A program made the position numbers and the translations under genes. DNA of 64,000 nucleotides from Motacilla alba alba (Eukaryota; Chordata; Aves; Passeriformes; Motacillidae): the NCBI RefSeq assembly GCF_015832195.1, contig NC_052017.1:82461801-82525800 (forward strand). The letters run 5' to 3'. Shown here piece after piece: positions 48,302 to 59,400 of the stretch. The first letter of the stretch is position 1. Each line of letters starts with the position of its first letter. The notes below the pieces were generated by a model. The model was given only the letters and a program-made list of their open reading frames with translations, made no database searches and was not told the DNA's origin.

Positions 48302-49534
48302 ATTAAACAAACTGAGAACTGTTCTTATGATATCCCAACACTGAGCTCAGAGAATAGAAAAATCAGTGTTGACAGTAGCAGTACTTCTCACACTCTCCAA
48401 CATACCATGTTATCTATTCTCCCTCCAACACCCCAGGCTTTAAACCTGCTTCAACACTATCATAATGGGTAGCATATCAAAACAAGGAATACATAAAGAT
48501 TTCAGCCTTTTGGGTTTTGTGGATTCTTTTGTTATCTTTCTCTAACAAGCCTCTCCTTGTTTCTTGAAAATGTCATTCTAGCCAAAGATCTTCTATAATT
48601 AAAGAGCAAAACTGTCCAAATAATTAGAAGTTTTCTCTTGCCCTGAGCATAGCTCTGGGCATAGAAATGGAGTTTAAGGCAAACTGCGCAGCAGTAGGAG
48701 TAATTGAATTATTTAAAATGAATGTCTGCTTTCGAAACCCTGTTCAGTGGAAAAAAAACCCAGCAAGATCAGGAACAATGGAAAAATGATAGGGGATTTT
48801 CCTTAGGAAAGTAATCAAAGAAAAAGTTACAAAAATCTTCTCTAAAGTGCAGTGAAACAGCGGGATTTTTTTAAAGTGACTGGCTGTCAGGCCCCTAGGG
48901 CTTCTGGCCTTGATTATGCAATGTCTGCACAGGCAGGACTGGCTGCCAGCATTGGCTTTCATATGCATTTCCTACAGAATATGCTACAATAAAATACACA
49001 TTAGGCCCTTTTCATTCAGAACACATTGCCAATGGTAAAAATCCTTGAGTCCATCCTCACTTTCTGATGACAGGGAAAGAGTCTTCTCTAATTAGGTGCA
49101 TCTCATCCAGGATTCCTGCTTGCAAATCTCCCATCTCTGATAATGAGGTGTTCCTGCTCCCTCTGCAGGGGCTAAGCAGGCTGCAGTCATAAAACAGACA
49201 GCTTTTGCATGCCTGAGAACCAGGTGAAGACACAATCCTGACCATACTTGTCCTCTCATTAGTGCCACAAGGAAAAATTTGCTCAGTTGAAAGTTTGGGA
49301 CAAATATTTTTTGGAGCCTTTTATATCTCCCTTTCTTGCTGGTTGTTTTTTGGGGTTCTTTTCCAGGTTTTTTGGGGGTTTTTTGTTTGATTTCTTTTTT
49401 CAGCATAATAAAGCCAAAAACATAAATTAGCTTATTTTGTGCTGATTGCATTTTCGGCTTCTTCAGGCTGATTTTTAGGTTATGGGATGGTGTGGCATCC
49501 TTAGGGACCAGCAACTTACCCTCTTTTATTTACG

Positions 49535-49610
49535 GGTGGAACATTAAATAAATGTTCCGAGTGCGATTAATGGTGCTCGGTAGGAAGGAGACAGCTAAAT
49601 GTGACAGAAG
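49535..49610. promoter_or_regulatory. Possible conserved noncoding element (weak)
   Basis: A short segment with three CpGs in CpG-poor surroundings. It has an attaataaat-type AT core (ttaaataaatg), a gcgattaatgg homeodomain-type core, and agctaaatgtgacag with a TGACAG core as bound by MEIS/TGIF proteins. The density of motif cores and higher complexity suggest regulatory sequence, but conservation cannot be checked here. Confidence 0.2.
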
Positions 49611-50416
49611 AGAAGCAATGTGGAAGCATGCCTGTGCTAGCTGCTGCAAAAGCTTCTGATACCAAACTTTGAATAAAACTCTTCCTAGTGTGCAGTCAAA
49701 GCTCTGGACTGCACCCGTGCATTTCAATAGACTTTCCTTCCTTTAATGAAACTGCTCTTCACTTATTTACCTTAAAACATTTAGGTGGCTGTCACCCAAG
49801 TGTTTTGAAATAGAGATAACAGCTAGTCCCCTTTCTTCTTCCTTGGAGACAGGAGAAATGGTGTGATTAATTTATTGCAGGTTTTTGTTTGCTTTATGTT
49901 TGTATGGATGACTGGGCACAATGTGCTGGAGACTGGGTGGGAATAAATTATCAAAGGAGAGCTGTAACAGAGCTAAAAAAAGGGAAATCTGTGGATGCTC
50001 ATTTCACCTGAGGGTGCTTACCATAACCTGAAGTTCTTCTCCTAGTGAGTTCTGTTACTAATGGGATGTATTGCTGCATTTGCTGAGAATTTTGAATTTT
50101 CAGGCTGTCTGCCTTCATGTCTATATTTTGCCACCCATCACACATATTTTGTTAGTTTGTATTCTACCTCATAGCCATCATGACAAATTTTTTATGACTT
50201 GAATTCTTTGAGCAAACAATAATGTACATAGTCTTAGACATTGTATGAAACTGGACCTACAATTATAAGTCCTATTTTCTCTCATGTAAATATAGTATTC
50301 CTCAAATACAGAATAAAGCAGGACTACTTTCTCTTAACTTCTTAGCTGCAGCCGTTGAAAGAGGAAATTGAATTCTTACTCCCTGCTGTCAGAAAGGAAG
50401 AGTAGGCTTCCATGAG

Positions 50417-50875
50417 AGGATCTGGCCAGGGCAGGGTTAATTTTTGCAGTAGCTGTGGAGGGGCCCTGACAAGGACCCAGAGGTTGTTGTGTACAACATC
50501 ACATCACTGGTGGGGAGGGGAGGTGGAGAGAGAAGTTCGAGGATGGGAGGGAAAGGACTCTTTTCTGGGAAGAAGCGGTTGCTTGCATGGTGCTGGTCCC
50601 AAACCAGAGGGAGCTGTCTGGATAGTGTGGCTGTGGTTGGGTGTTTGTTGTCAGGGGTTTCCGTGGTGAGCAATCATAATTCTTTTCTTATGCCCTCTGT
50701 CATTTGTATTTTGGCTGTCACTGTTTCTCTCCTTATCTTATTGCTGTTTCCAGTAAATTGTTCTTCTATCAATCCATGGTCTTCACCTTTTGTGCTCCCA
50801 GTACTCCTCTCCAGCCCACTGCGGAGGTGGGAGAGGAGGAGGCAGGGAGTGAGAAAGTGGCCTGAGGTTCACAGT
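50417..50875 (+). mobile_element. LTR of an avian endogenous retrovirus, plus strand, 3' end eroded
   Basis: From ggatctggccagggcaggg the sequence follows a third avian LTR family: ttaatttttgcagtagctg, cccagaggttgttgtg, acatcacatcactgg, then gctgtcactgtttctctcc, cttattgctgtttccag and AGTAAA at 50752-50757. The tail gtgggagaggaggaggcagg at 50827-50846 is typical, but the last part drifts and no CA terminus is clear. No target-site duplication was found. A 202-codon open frame starting inside the LTR (50489-51097) runs out into flanking DNA and shows no domain; it is not a gene. Confidence 0.85.
50752..50757 (+). promoter_or_regulatory. LTR polyadenylation signal variant AGTAAA
   Basis: cagtaaattgttc lies after the TTATCTTATTGCTG block, at the place where this LTR family carries its polyadenylation signal. 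Confidence 0.45.
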
Positions 50876-51119
50876 AATTTCAGTGGGAACGCTAAATTTG
50901 GAAGTACAATTACTAAACATTATCTATTAAGGGAAATTTTGGTTGGAAAAGGTCCATTTGAAACTGATAGTGTTCCACAATTTTTTTACTCCAAAGTGGT
51001 GGGGTTTTTTTCAACAAATTCAGTGAAAAATTTAGCCTTGGCTTTGAAGAAATTTTTTTCATCCAAACCTAATAAATCCCTTTCCAGTGGTAAATAGGCT
51101 GTAATGATAGTTAGATAGA

Positions 51120-51340
51120 CAGTTCAATAGTTAGATTGGGCATTAAGAAAAATTTCTTCACTGAAAGGATCATCTAAAAATTGAAACAGGCTGCCCAGGG
51201 AAGTGGTGGTGTCAGACATGCAGATGTAGTAGTGGGGTAGTGGTTTAGTGGTGGACTTGGAAATTAACAGTTGGACTGGATTAACAGTTGAAGTCAGAGA
51301 TCTCGAAGGTTTTTTCGAACATGAACCTGTGGTCCCTCTA
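51120..51340 (+). mobile_element. CR1 LINE 3' end fragment, plus strand
   Basis: agattgggcattaagaaaaa, tttcttcactgaaaggatca, gaaacaggctgcccagggaag and tgcagatgtag-like text, then gtggtttagtggtggacttg and ttggactggattaacagttg, in the order of a CR1 3' UTR in sense. The final ATTCTATGA repeats are missing or eroded. It starts about 245 bp after the LTR at 50417-50875. Confidence 0.9.
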
Positions 51341-52869
51341 GGGTGAAGAGAAATGTAAACTGGCCAGAGAGGGCTTTCCTTATGACACTGAAGTGCAGTG
51401 ATGGGAAAGAGGAAGGAAGCACCACAACAAACCACACACTGCTGCAAGGCAGCCTTACCTACACATAGAAAATTATCTAAATTCTCATTCTTGGCATTCC
51501 TGATGCCTTTTTGGAGCATCTCACACATGTACAGATATCAGCCCACTGCACACAAGTGGCATGAGACACAAAAGGCCTAATCTGGCACCAGGTGGAGCTT
51601 GGAAGCAGCTCTGTTATAAACACTATTGAAAACTAATGCCTTTGTCTCTTGTGGGTTTATAACACATTAATTTCCTAAACCACATTCACCTGAATGTCTG
51701 CACACACATTTCACTGGTATATTATTTTAATTGTTTCAATATTCTCCTAAAACCTGGAGCAGGTAACTGCTCAGTGAACTCTCTTACCTGCTTTCCAAGA
51801 TAGCAAAGATGACTGATTAGTATGAAATGAAATTGTGCACCCATATTAAATCTCAAGACTTCATAGAATGGCTTATCTTTATATTAGCCTCCAAATTAGG
51901 CTGTGATTTCCTTTAGCTAAAAAAAAAAAAAAAAAAGATAAAAGAAAAAAGATATTAGTAATAATTTTATACATTCATATGAAGAACTGGAGATACCAGA
52001 TAAGGACAGAAATTTTTCAGGTGCAAAGGGTTAGGACCTTCTGAAAGGTTAAACCTTGATATCTGGATATTTAAACACTAAACAGTTCGGAAAAATTCAG
52101 GATTTATTTTTAGGGGTATAAGATTGGGGTATTATAATTTTTGTTTTTGGCTTACAAGTGGGCTGTAGAAAACTGTTCTGGGACACAAAACTTTCTGTTT
52201 TCCCTGGTCAGCCTTTTTGGAGACCAGAGGCATAGCCCCAAATTCAGAATGTTCATTCAAACAGCCATGTAAATTTTCAGTAAATTTTACTCTCTCAAAG
52301 GACAGGAAATCAACATTAACCATGCATTCTAACCCCTTTGTGGAAAACCTAGAATTTTATTTGTGATACATTTATTCTTCCCTTGAGGAGTCAAAAGAAA
52401 CCTATAGATCTTCTGGGGAAATGGCTGACTTCATAAATTATTGAGGCATAACTGCAATAATTAGCTGGCTTTTGTCATCATCATACTCCATATATATCAG
52501 AGCTACTAATCTCTTACTGTTTTTCAGGGCTTTTGTCTCCTCAGTAGATTATATCTGTATGATTGGTTTTGATCATTTTGTAATGAATATTATATCACAG
52601 TCTGCTAAGTAGACTAGTATCAACATGCTACTACTTCTTTAGGATTAAAATGCATGTGAAAAGTTTAAAAAGGCATTCACATTGAGTGGAAAAATTCAGT
52701 GTTTTCCAAACAATTTGATTCTGTAGATTAGGCCAGTCTTTGATTGTACGTGATATTACTGGACATAGTAAGTCCATGGAAAGCTGTTTCAGTTCTAAAT
52801 TGGCTCACAAAGACAATTCATCATTGTCTCCATCCTGAGGTGCATGCATCCATCATGTCCTTCAGGGGA
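51341..52869. other. Unique sequence, no recognised feature
   Basis: About 1.5 kb with an 18-bp poly(A) at 51919-51936. Open frames of up to 134 codons (51124-51528, minus) overlap the CR1 and show no domain. Nothing else recognised. Confidence 0.5.
51919..51936 (+). repeat. Poly(A) run of 18
   Basis: Uninterrupted A-run followed by gataaaagaaaaaag. It is not adjacent to a recognised retroposon or target-site duplication. Confidence 0.9.
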
Positions 52870-53020
52870 TGGTAGTAAGTATTTTAATCCTGCTTTACAG
52901 ATAAAAAGCCTCAACAATGAGAGCTGAACAGGTTTATCAGACATTGCAGCACAGGACAAGTGAAGCAAGAAATGAAGCTATAGGACACTCTGATGTCCTA
53001 ACCATTAGAATTATACAACT
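52870..53020 (+). mobile_element. Probable ancient MIR-type SINE, plus strand
   Basis: The order attttaatcctgctttacag, ataaaaagcctcaac, gagctgaacaggttta, agcacaggacaagtgaagc and gatgtcctaaccattagaat matches, with many substitutions, the MIR core and 3' section: ATTTTACAGATGAGGAAACTG, an AGAGGTTAAG stretch, then CCTAACCACTAGA. The tRNA-derived 5' head is not seen. MIR predates the split of mammals and birds, so high divergence is expected. Confirmation needs alignment to the consensus. Confidence 0.62.
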
Positions 53021-56000
53021 TTCCTAGAAAATCTGGATAAGGATGCACCTGCATTTTATCCAGTTGTCCAGACCAAACTTTTGAGAACTTGTGGCTGCAA
53101 AATTAATCCAGTTTATTTCATCATGCTAATAGCTGCAAGCGTCTCAGATGTAGCTCACTACATCTACCCTCCTGGCTTTTCTCCACTGCTCTCTGTGCAT
53201 GCAGTGTTAGTTTGAGCTGCCTTATAAGAGCTCCTAGGGCATGTACAATTCCTCTTCTGTGGCAAATGGTGCTAGGTTTGCATGTGGCAGGCCAGTGCTG
53301 CAAACTGATTGTGCTAGACTTGTAACATTCCAGAAGTGTGCTTCCCCAGTCACCGTGCTCCAACGAGCCACAGGAAACTGCTTTGGGCAACCTGCTGGCC
53401 ATCCTAGAGGCTCTGAGATGTGGGAAAGACCAGAGAGCCAAATGTCAGATATGATGCCCTGTAGATAAAGATGTGCCCATGAAACATTGGTCAATGTGTG
53501 CTGAACTGAGCCTAAGTCTTCTGTACCTAGTTTTTATGCTCTTTTGGACCAGAGCAGACATCAAAACACAAACCACTGAGCCATTTGTCACTCTTTCAAC
53601 ACAGAAGGCCTGTGAAATGATTCAAAATGCTGCAGTAAAACCCTTAAAAGCATTACATGCACAGAGCATTGCTCTGCTTATCACATTTCAAAGTACAGTA
53701 ACTGCTAATAAGATAAAAGGCAGTAACAAATCAAAGAATATTGCCTCCAACAATCATGCATGACTTACCATGGCAAACACATCTTCGCTGAGTAAGGAGA
53801 GTGCTCAGTGTCTGTTTCAGGCCTCCTGCTGCAGCCTTTTATGCTTTTTATTTTTATCCCATTTGTCAAAATAATAGCCCTTTATCAGGGCTGATTGCAG
53901 AGATTTTGACTCCTTGCCTGCTGGTTTTCCCCTCTGCTCCATAGGAGTTTCCTAATTGAATATTACCCCTGTGAAAAGAAAAGCTTTGAATAAGAAGAGG
54001 AAAAAAAATTTATTAACAGTCTTAAAACCACCCCTGAATATTCCACCACAGTCCCATACACAAACTCCCTTCCTCTCCCTAAAGTGAAGTATAGTCTTCT
54101 TTCATTGAGAAGCATCAGATCTTTTCCTGAAGCTAATCACATTTATCATACACTGAAAATTGTAAATGAACTGCAGTAAGAACCTAACTTGAGGAGGAGG
54201 GGGAGGATAGAAAGATATTAATTCAAAATAAGTTATAAAAGATATCTGTTTTGGTTAGATTCACTGGTGCCTCATTTCTCATGTTTGTGAGTCAAAATCA
54301 AGGAATCATTTATTGCCTGCATTGAGACCTGGCATTAACAGTTTCTGCCCATGTCTTGGTCCATGGTGTAGGACGTCTAATTCATCAAAAGATGATTTTT
54401 AAACTCTCTTTCCTGGCACTATTACTCCTGCTAAAGCAGCAGCAGGCTGCGTGCTCAGGTTCATTAGAGAAAGGACGAAAAACTTGTACTTCAGGTCTCA
54501 ATGTGTGTGGGAAAAGATGCTTTGGCTTGAGATAGGTGAAAGACTTTGTCTGCCAAGTTCTTACCCTGACCGTGATGGCTACTGCGAAAGCTCATGTTTC
54601 CTACTTGCTCATCAGAAGTCACTGCTCAGTCACTGCTGCACCCCTTAGAGAATGAAGCACAAAAAGCTGCAGCTTCAAAGTCAGCTATTGAAAGTGGAAC
54701 CTGCCTGGCTTGTCTGTGAAAAAAAAAGGAGAAAAAAAAAGAGAAGCATGTCAATGAGGCTGCTATGCACACCTGGCTTCTTCAAAGCATGGCACACTTT
54801 CCTGGAAAACAGAGGGTCTGGTGGCTTGTTCCCTGGGATTCCTCAGCTAAGTGTTTCCTGAGTTTCAGGATGCTCCCTACCTCTCTGCACACAAACCAAC
54901 TAAATAAACAAATATATAGTAAAATGGATGGTGAGGACATATGAAAAACAAGGGAATCACAGCTGACAGATAACCATGGGAAGGACTTAAAATGGCTGAA
55001 GAGAAACTCTTCTTTCTACATCCCCGTTTTCCAGTCTTTATGCCATCATGGACTTACTTTTTCCTCTATTTTAAAGGGGACTTTGTTCTTCAGATGCTTG
55101 TGAAAATAGTCTTGCAAAGTTATTCCTTGTAATCCTTCAATGCATCAGTTCAGCATGTTGAGAAAACCAGTTTTCCCACTCCCCAGTTTGGTCCTCCCCA
55201 TTCAGGGAGGGCAGTCTCCTCATTCTGCTTCTGCTGTCTGTCCCACCTGCCTTTAGCACCTTTTTCCATGTAACTTCCCCACTTAGGAGGCAAATTGGTG
55301 AATCCATTTCCCTGTTATCCAGCTACATGTGAGGCAAGAAGACTGCAGAAGGCAGGTATCTCTCCTACTGAGAGCAAGCTAAAGGTCACCCATCCCTCAG
55401 CATCATCTTCAAAAATCACCTGTTCTCCTATCAAGTGAACTATAGTAGAATTTCAGCTTTGCAGAAAAAAGATCTTGAGAGATCTTTTGGATGGTTAAGT
55501 GAATTTTGATACTCCCAGTAGGTTAATTAGCAAGAGCTTAACCACATCATTATTTCTTGAACAAGACGGCTGGAAAAATGGTGGATTGCAGCAAGTTTCT
55601 CTGTGTGTACATTGGCCTGCAAAGTCAGAGCTGGCACAACAAAAAGGGAAGACCCAGAGGTACCTGGGACAGCAGCAGATACAGCTCAGGTGTTTTTAGG
55701 CAGATAGGCAACATGGGGGTTTAGCTGCAGAACAGATTCAACCATCACTTGAGCTGGAATAGGGTGGGCTGGTGGGATGGCCAAGGTTGGGTGGTTCCTA
55801 TGGCAGCAGGCCAAGACTGCTTGGGACAATCAGGTTTGGGGTAACTCCAGAGCACATGAACCTTCTGTGTTTCCTGATAGCACAAGGGTAGGAGAGAGGT
55901 TGTGATTGCTGGTGGGAAACACTGGAGTGAGGCTGCCATCTTATTCACCATCCTGCTTCTATCCCTTATCTGAGCAAAGCAGCAGTCACTCTGGCTTTGT

Positions 56001-56128
56001 AGGGTGCATGAGCATTGTGGAGAAGAAGGTCCTGCATGTTTAGCTGCTTCTGAGAGCTTGATGCTAGTTCTGAATATGCTGGTTGCAGGCAAGAATAAGT
56101 AAATAATTCTTTTGTAAACAAAGCAGTT
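53021..56128. other. Sequence with no recognised gene
   Basis: About 3.1 kb of moderate GC. Open frames up to 115 codons (55745-56092 minus; 53121-53441 minus) have no domain and no splice context I can support. No known repeat was recognised. Confidence 0.45.
56112..56119 (+). promoter_or_regulatory. Forkhead-type motif TGTAAACA
   Basis: TGTAAACA matches the FOX-family core binding site and lies at the edge of the CpG cluster. One short motif is weak evidence alone. Confidence 0.25.
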
Positions 56129-56413
56129 CGATACCGCTAGGCATGGCAGCTAGACATGCAACCAGAGCTTTGAATTCTCACAGGTGGTCTTCTGAGTGGC
56201 ATGCCTCTTCTTGTGAGGGCCCACCAGGCATGTGGAAGAGCAGAGTAAATGTGCTTTGCACTGTGTAATCATGTCTGTTGAGGACAGAGGAAAGATAAAA
56301 GGCCGTAGCAGAAGGACACGTAGCGCTGCGCCGCTGCATTTCTTCTGGCTGTTCACAAGTTCCCAGTAAGTGCAGCACGAGGGAGCGAGCTATTAATAGT
56401 GCTGCTCATCACG
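56129..56413. promoter_or_regulatory. Small CpG cluster, possible promoter or enhancer
   Basis: Ten CpGs fall in 285 bp, eight of them in 56304-56413, in a window that is otherwise strongly CpG-depleted. The densest part is cgtagcgctgcgccgctgc at 56319-56337. On the plus strand a TATA-like gataaaagg (56294-56302) precedes it by about 20-30 bp, and ttcccagtaagtg at 56360-56372 could be a splice donor about 55-60 bp downstream, together resembling a promoter with a short noncoding first exon. A TGTAAACA site sits just upstream. No repeat family accounts for it. The CpGs may instead mark a young unrecognised insertion. Confidence 0.25.
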
Positions 56414-59400
56414 GCTGCACAGTGAAACAGCATAATCCCAGCACAAGGGAATATGGGAGCCATGAACTCCAAAGCAAAAAACTTCAGGCACAGAAGGCAA
56501 CCTCAAAACTGTAATAATTAACAAAGGAGGGAAAGAATATGTGTAATACAGGTTATTTATGAAGCTACGAGAGAATGCCCCTGCATTAAATAAAATTTAA
56601 ATGAAGCCTTGCACCTGAGCCAGAGAGACAAGTGTCCCAGCTCACTCTCACATTCTATAAATGTTTTTCTGAACAGATCAATTAAAGCCTTTGCTATACA
56701 GCTGCCTAATGAATAGTATATGTGCTGGAACATGTTCATCTCATTTTAATACAGATCTAGGTCTTCCTTAGGGTTCTCATAGTCTTCTGTAGCTATGAAC
56801 TACTTCTAAAAGTTATAAGCTTTTGGAAATTGTTGTCAGAAGAGTACAGGCCTGGATTTATATCAAAAGAAAATTACAGAAATGCATATATGTTCACTTT
56901 GACGGAGTCCCCTGACAGTAATATTGAGTGAAGACTGTGATTTTGTGCAGTGATAAAATAGTATGTCTTGGTTATTTGTACGTGCCAAGCACTTACATAA
57001 ACACACATCTAATTTTAGTGCATAACGTGTATTCAGTTTCCTGAAATTACCAATGTTACAATCATGACTCTCAAGCAAGAAGAAGAAAATCATATTAGTG
57101 CATTCCCACAGAGGAAAACAGTATGATTTGGAATAACAGTAGCTACTGAAGGCCATGAAGATAAAAATATGTAGAACATGATATCTGAGAAAATATCATA
57201 ATATTTGTATGAGAGTATTATGCAGTATTTATGAAGAAACCTTCTCTGGTAAATGTTTATACCTTGATTAAATCCTATAAAAATGCTAAGCACACTTCCA
57301 GGCATATTTCTATTTTCACTTTACAACAACTGGATTGCTTGTATTCAGAGGGTTTGCAAATGGCTTTAGCTGGATCATCCTTTAGCTGGTCTCTCTAACA
57401 AGTATAGTGCCATGGGCCATTCCTCTTGTCAGAACACATTTATTTTATTATCTAGATGATTATGGCCATATTTTTTTTCTTACATATTCTACCTTTATGA
57501 TATGCTGAATTCTCAGATTTTCAGCAAACACTTGCAATACAAATAATGTAAATATAATACAGTGTCTCTTATCCTCAGTTTTCCCAGAACTTTAAAATTA
57601 TTCAGTTTGTATCAAAACTAAAAGAGAAAACAAATTGATTATGGCCATCCTACCTTGGTGGAGCCAGCATCGATATTGGGCCTAAATATGGTTATAAATG
57701 TTAAAAACATGTACAATAAACAATCCAAAGGCTCAGACACACATTTTAAGAAAGATGGAGATATAAGCTACTTATTTCAATATTTTCAGTTAATTTGGAG
57801 TAACAATTCCAACTTATAGGAAATAGTTTTGGTTTAATTCAATCTGTGGAACAGAAAGAAAAAGCAATTTATACTTTAAAAATAGGGACATGAATGTGAG
57901 CTTTCACCCTCTCAGATGTCTTATTAATCAACCTCCAGTGCCATTTCTATTACTGATTTAATATGAATAGTCACTAGGAAAATGAAATAAGCAGTTATTT
58001 GAAACCATGTCCCCCACATCCTAGTGACAAACTTTTCAGCTTGAGAGGTTTAATAATTTATTTCTAACAGCTCTCATTTGTTTTGCATTTTCTTAGCTTT
58101 CTATTAAGGCTTTATCAAAATAATTATTTTTATTTTTATTTTTTATTTTAATTCACTCTCTTTTGAAATGCATAAACATTGGAGTTTGAAAAATAGCCTG
58201 ACTAGACTCTCTGGCGACTCTGTGGTGCAAAGTGCATACTGTCTTGTTTAAGGTATATCAGAGAAAACACATGGGATTAGGAATGAATGAAAATTAAAAT
58301 AAACCAGAAGCAGGATCTCTCTGAGTCACCACATTCCTCTAGAAATACTTTATTTGCAATGAACAGGAAAAGATATGCAACAAAAGTAATGATTAACAAA
58401 TTCACCTAAAGCTTGGGTCAAAACCTTCATTATTAATGGAATTAATACACTGTAATTTTTTTCCTAGTTGTACAAATTATTATCAAATAATTAATGAATC
58501 CTATAATAAAAACTAGTCAGGATCAGCCAAATCTGCTTGGACCAAAATTGACATGACATAACTGACAGGTGAATTCCTGTTAGTGGAGCTGTTGTAGATT
58601 TCAGTATGGGAAACACTGTTCTTGGGCAACTCTAGTTCAAAAGATCTAAAAACCAGATCTTAAAACCAGATTAGGATGGGTTTTGTCTCATATATGACAA
58701 ATATTCCATAGCATATGGTAAAATGTTATCATTTTGCAGCTATTTCCCCAGTTTGCTAAAGGCAGTATGAAAATATTGGGGGGAAAAAAGAGGCTGTAAT
58801 TATATTAGAGCAGAATAAAAGTTTCAGATATAGATTCTGTCTGGATCTCTATTTCCATTTAACCATGATTGCAAAACATAAAAGCTGCAGCAGCGTTACT
58901 GCAAGAGGGCTACATTTCTAGGGAATCCAGTCTCTGGTCTCTGCTAGTCATAAAACATTTCCCCAGGCAAGAACTCTTTTGAAAGTGCTATAGGCTTTTC
59001 CATATTAATAGTACTGCAGGCCTATGACTTCTTAAACATCTAGCATTGTTTGATGGTGAAGGAGCTCAGTGGAGGACAAATGAGGGCGAGACTGTACAGG
59101 GCAGCACCTCTGAGGGTGGGGAATGCTCATGTCTGCCACATCTGCATTCCTCTCTGTGTGCCATGGCACTGCCTTGTGAGCATGGCCACCTCAGACCAGC
59201 AGCAGGAGACGGGCTGGCGCCATTTGGAGAGGAGCAGGGCATCTGGCAAATCCCTTCCATTTTCTTTTGATTGCATAGTATGTTTTCTATAGTATGTTCT
59301 GTATGACCACACAAGCACTGAATATGCACCCATTAACAAAAAAAATTGAAAGGATTTTTTATGAATTGTAGTTGTATTAATCCCCATAGCTTACATTAAT

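Larger units (their letters stand above)
45691..50416. other. Sequence with no confirmed gene; includes a possible conserved element
   Basis: About 4.7 kb. 45829-45972 has an open plus-strand frame after a cttttcag-like acceptor but only 47 codons. 46937-47190 has a faint likeness to the CR1 endonuclease-RT linker that I could not confirm. 48240-48301 holds a partial ~40-bp duplication with a short AGGTTTTTT/AAAAAACCT inverted repeat. 49535-49610 is noted separately. No gene supported. Confidence 0.45.

Noticed and set aside
50489..51097. Longest plus-strand open frame, 202 codons
   Set aside because: Its first two thirds lie in an LTR on the LTR's sense strand but outside any retroviral gene, and the rest is AT-rich flank. 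No domain, no conserved composition.
56121..56140. agttcgatacc resembles a tRNA B box
   Set aside because: No A box at the right distance and no cloverleaf can be drawn around it.
59046..59387. Higher-GC patch with open frames of 74-87 codons on both strands
   Set aside because: Frames overlap on both strands, translations show no domain, and no repeat or splice context supports a gene.
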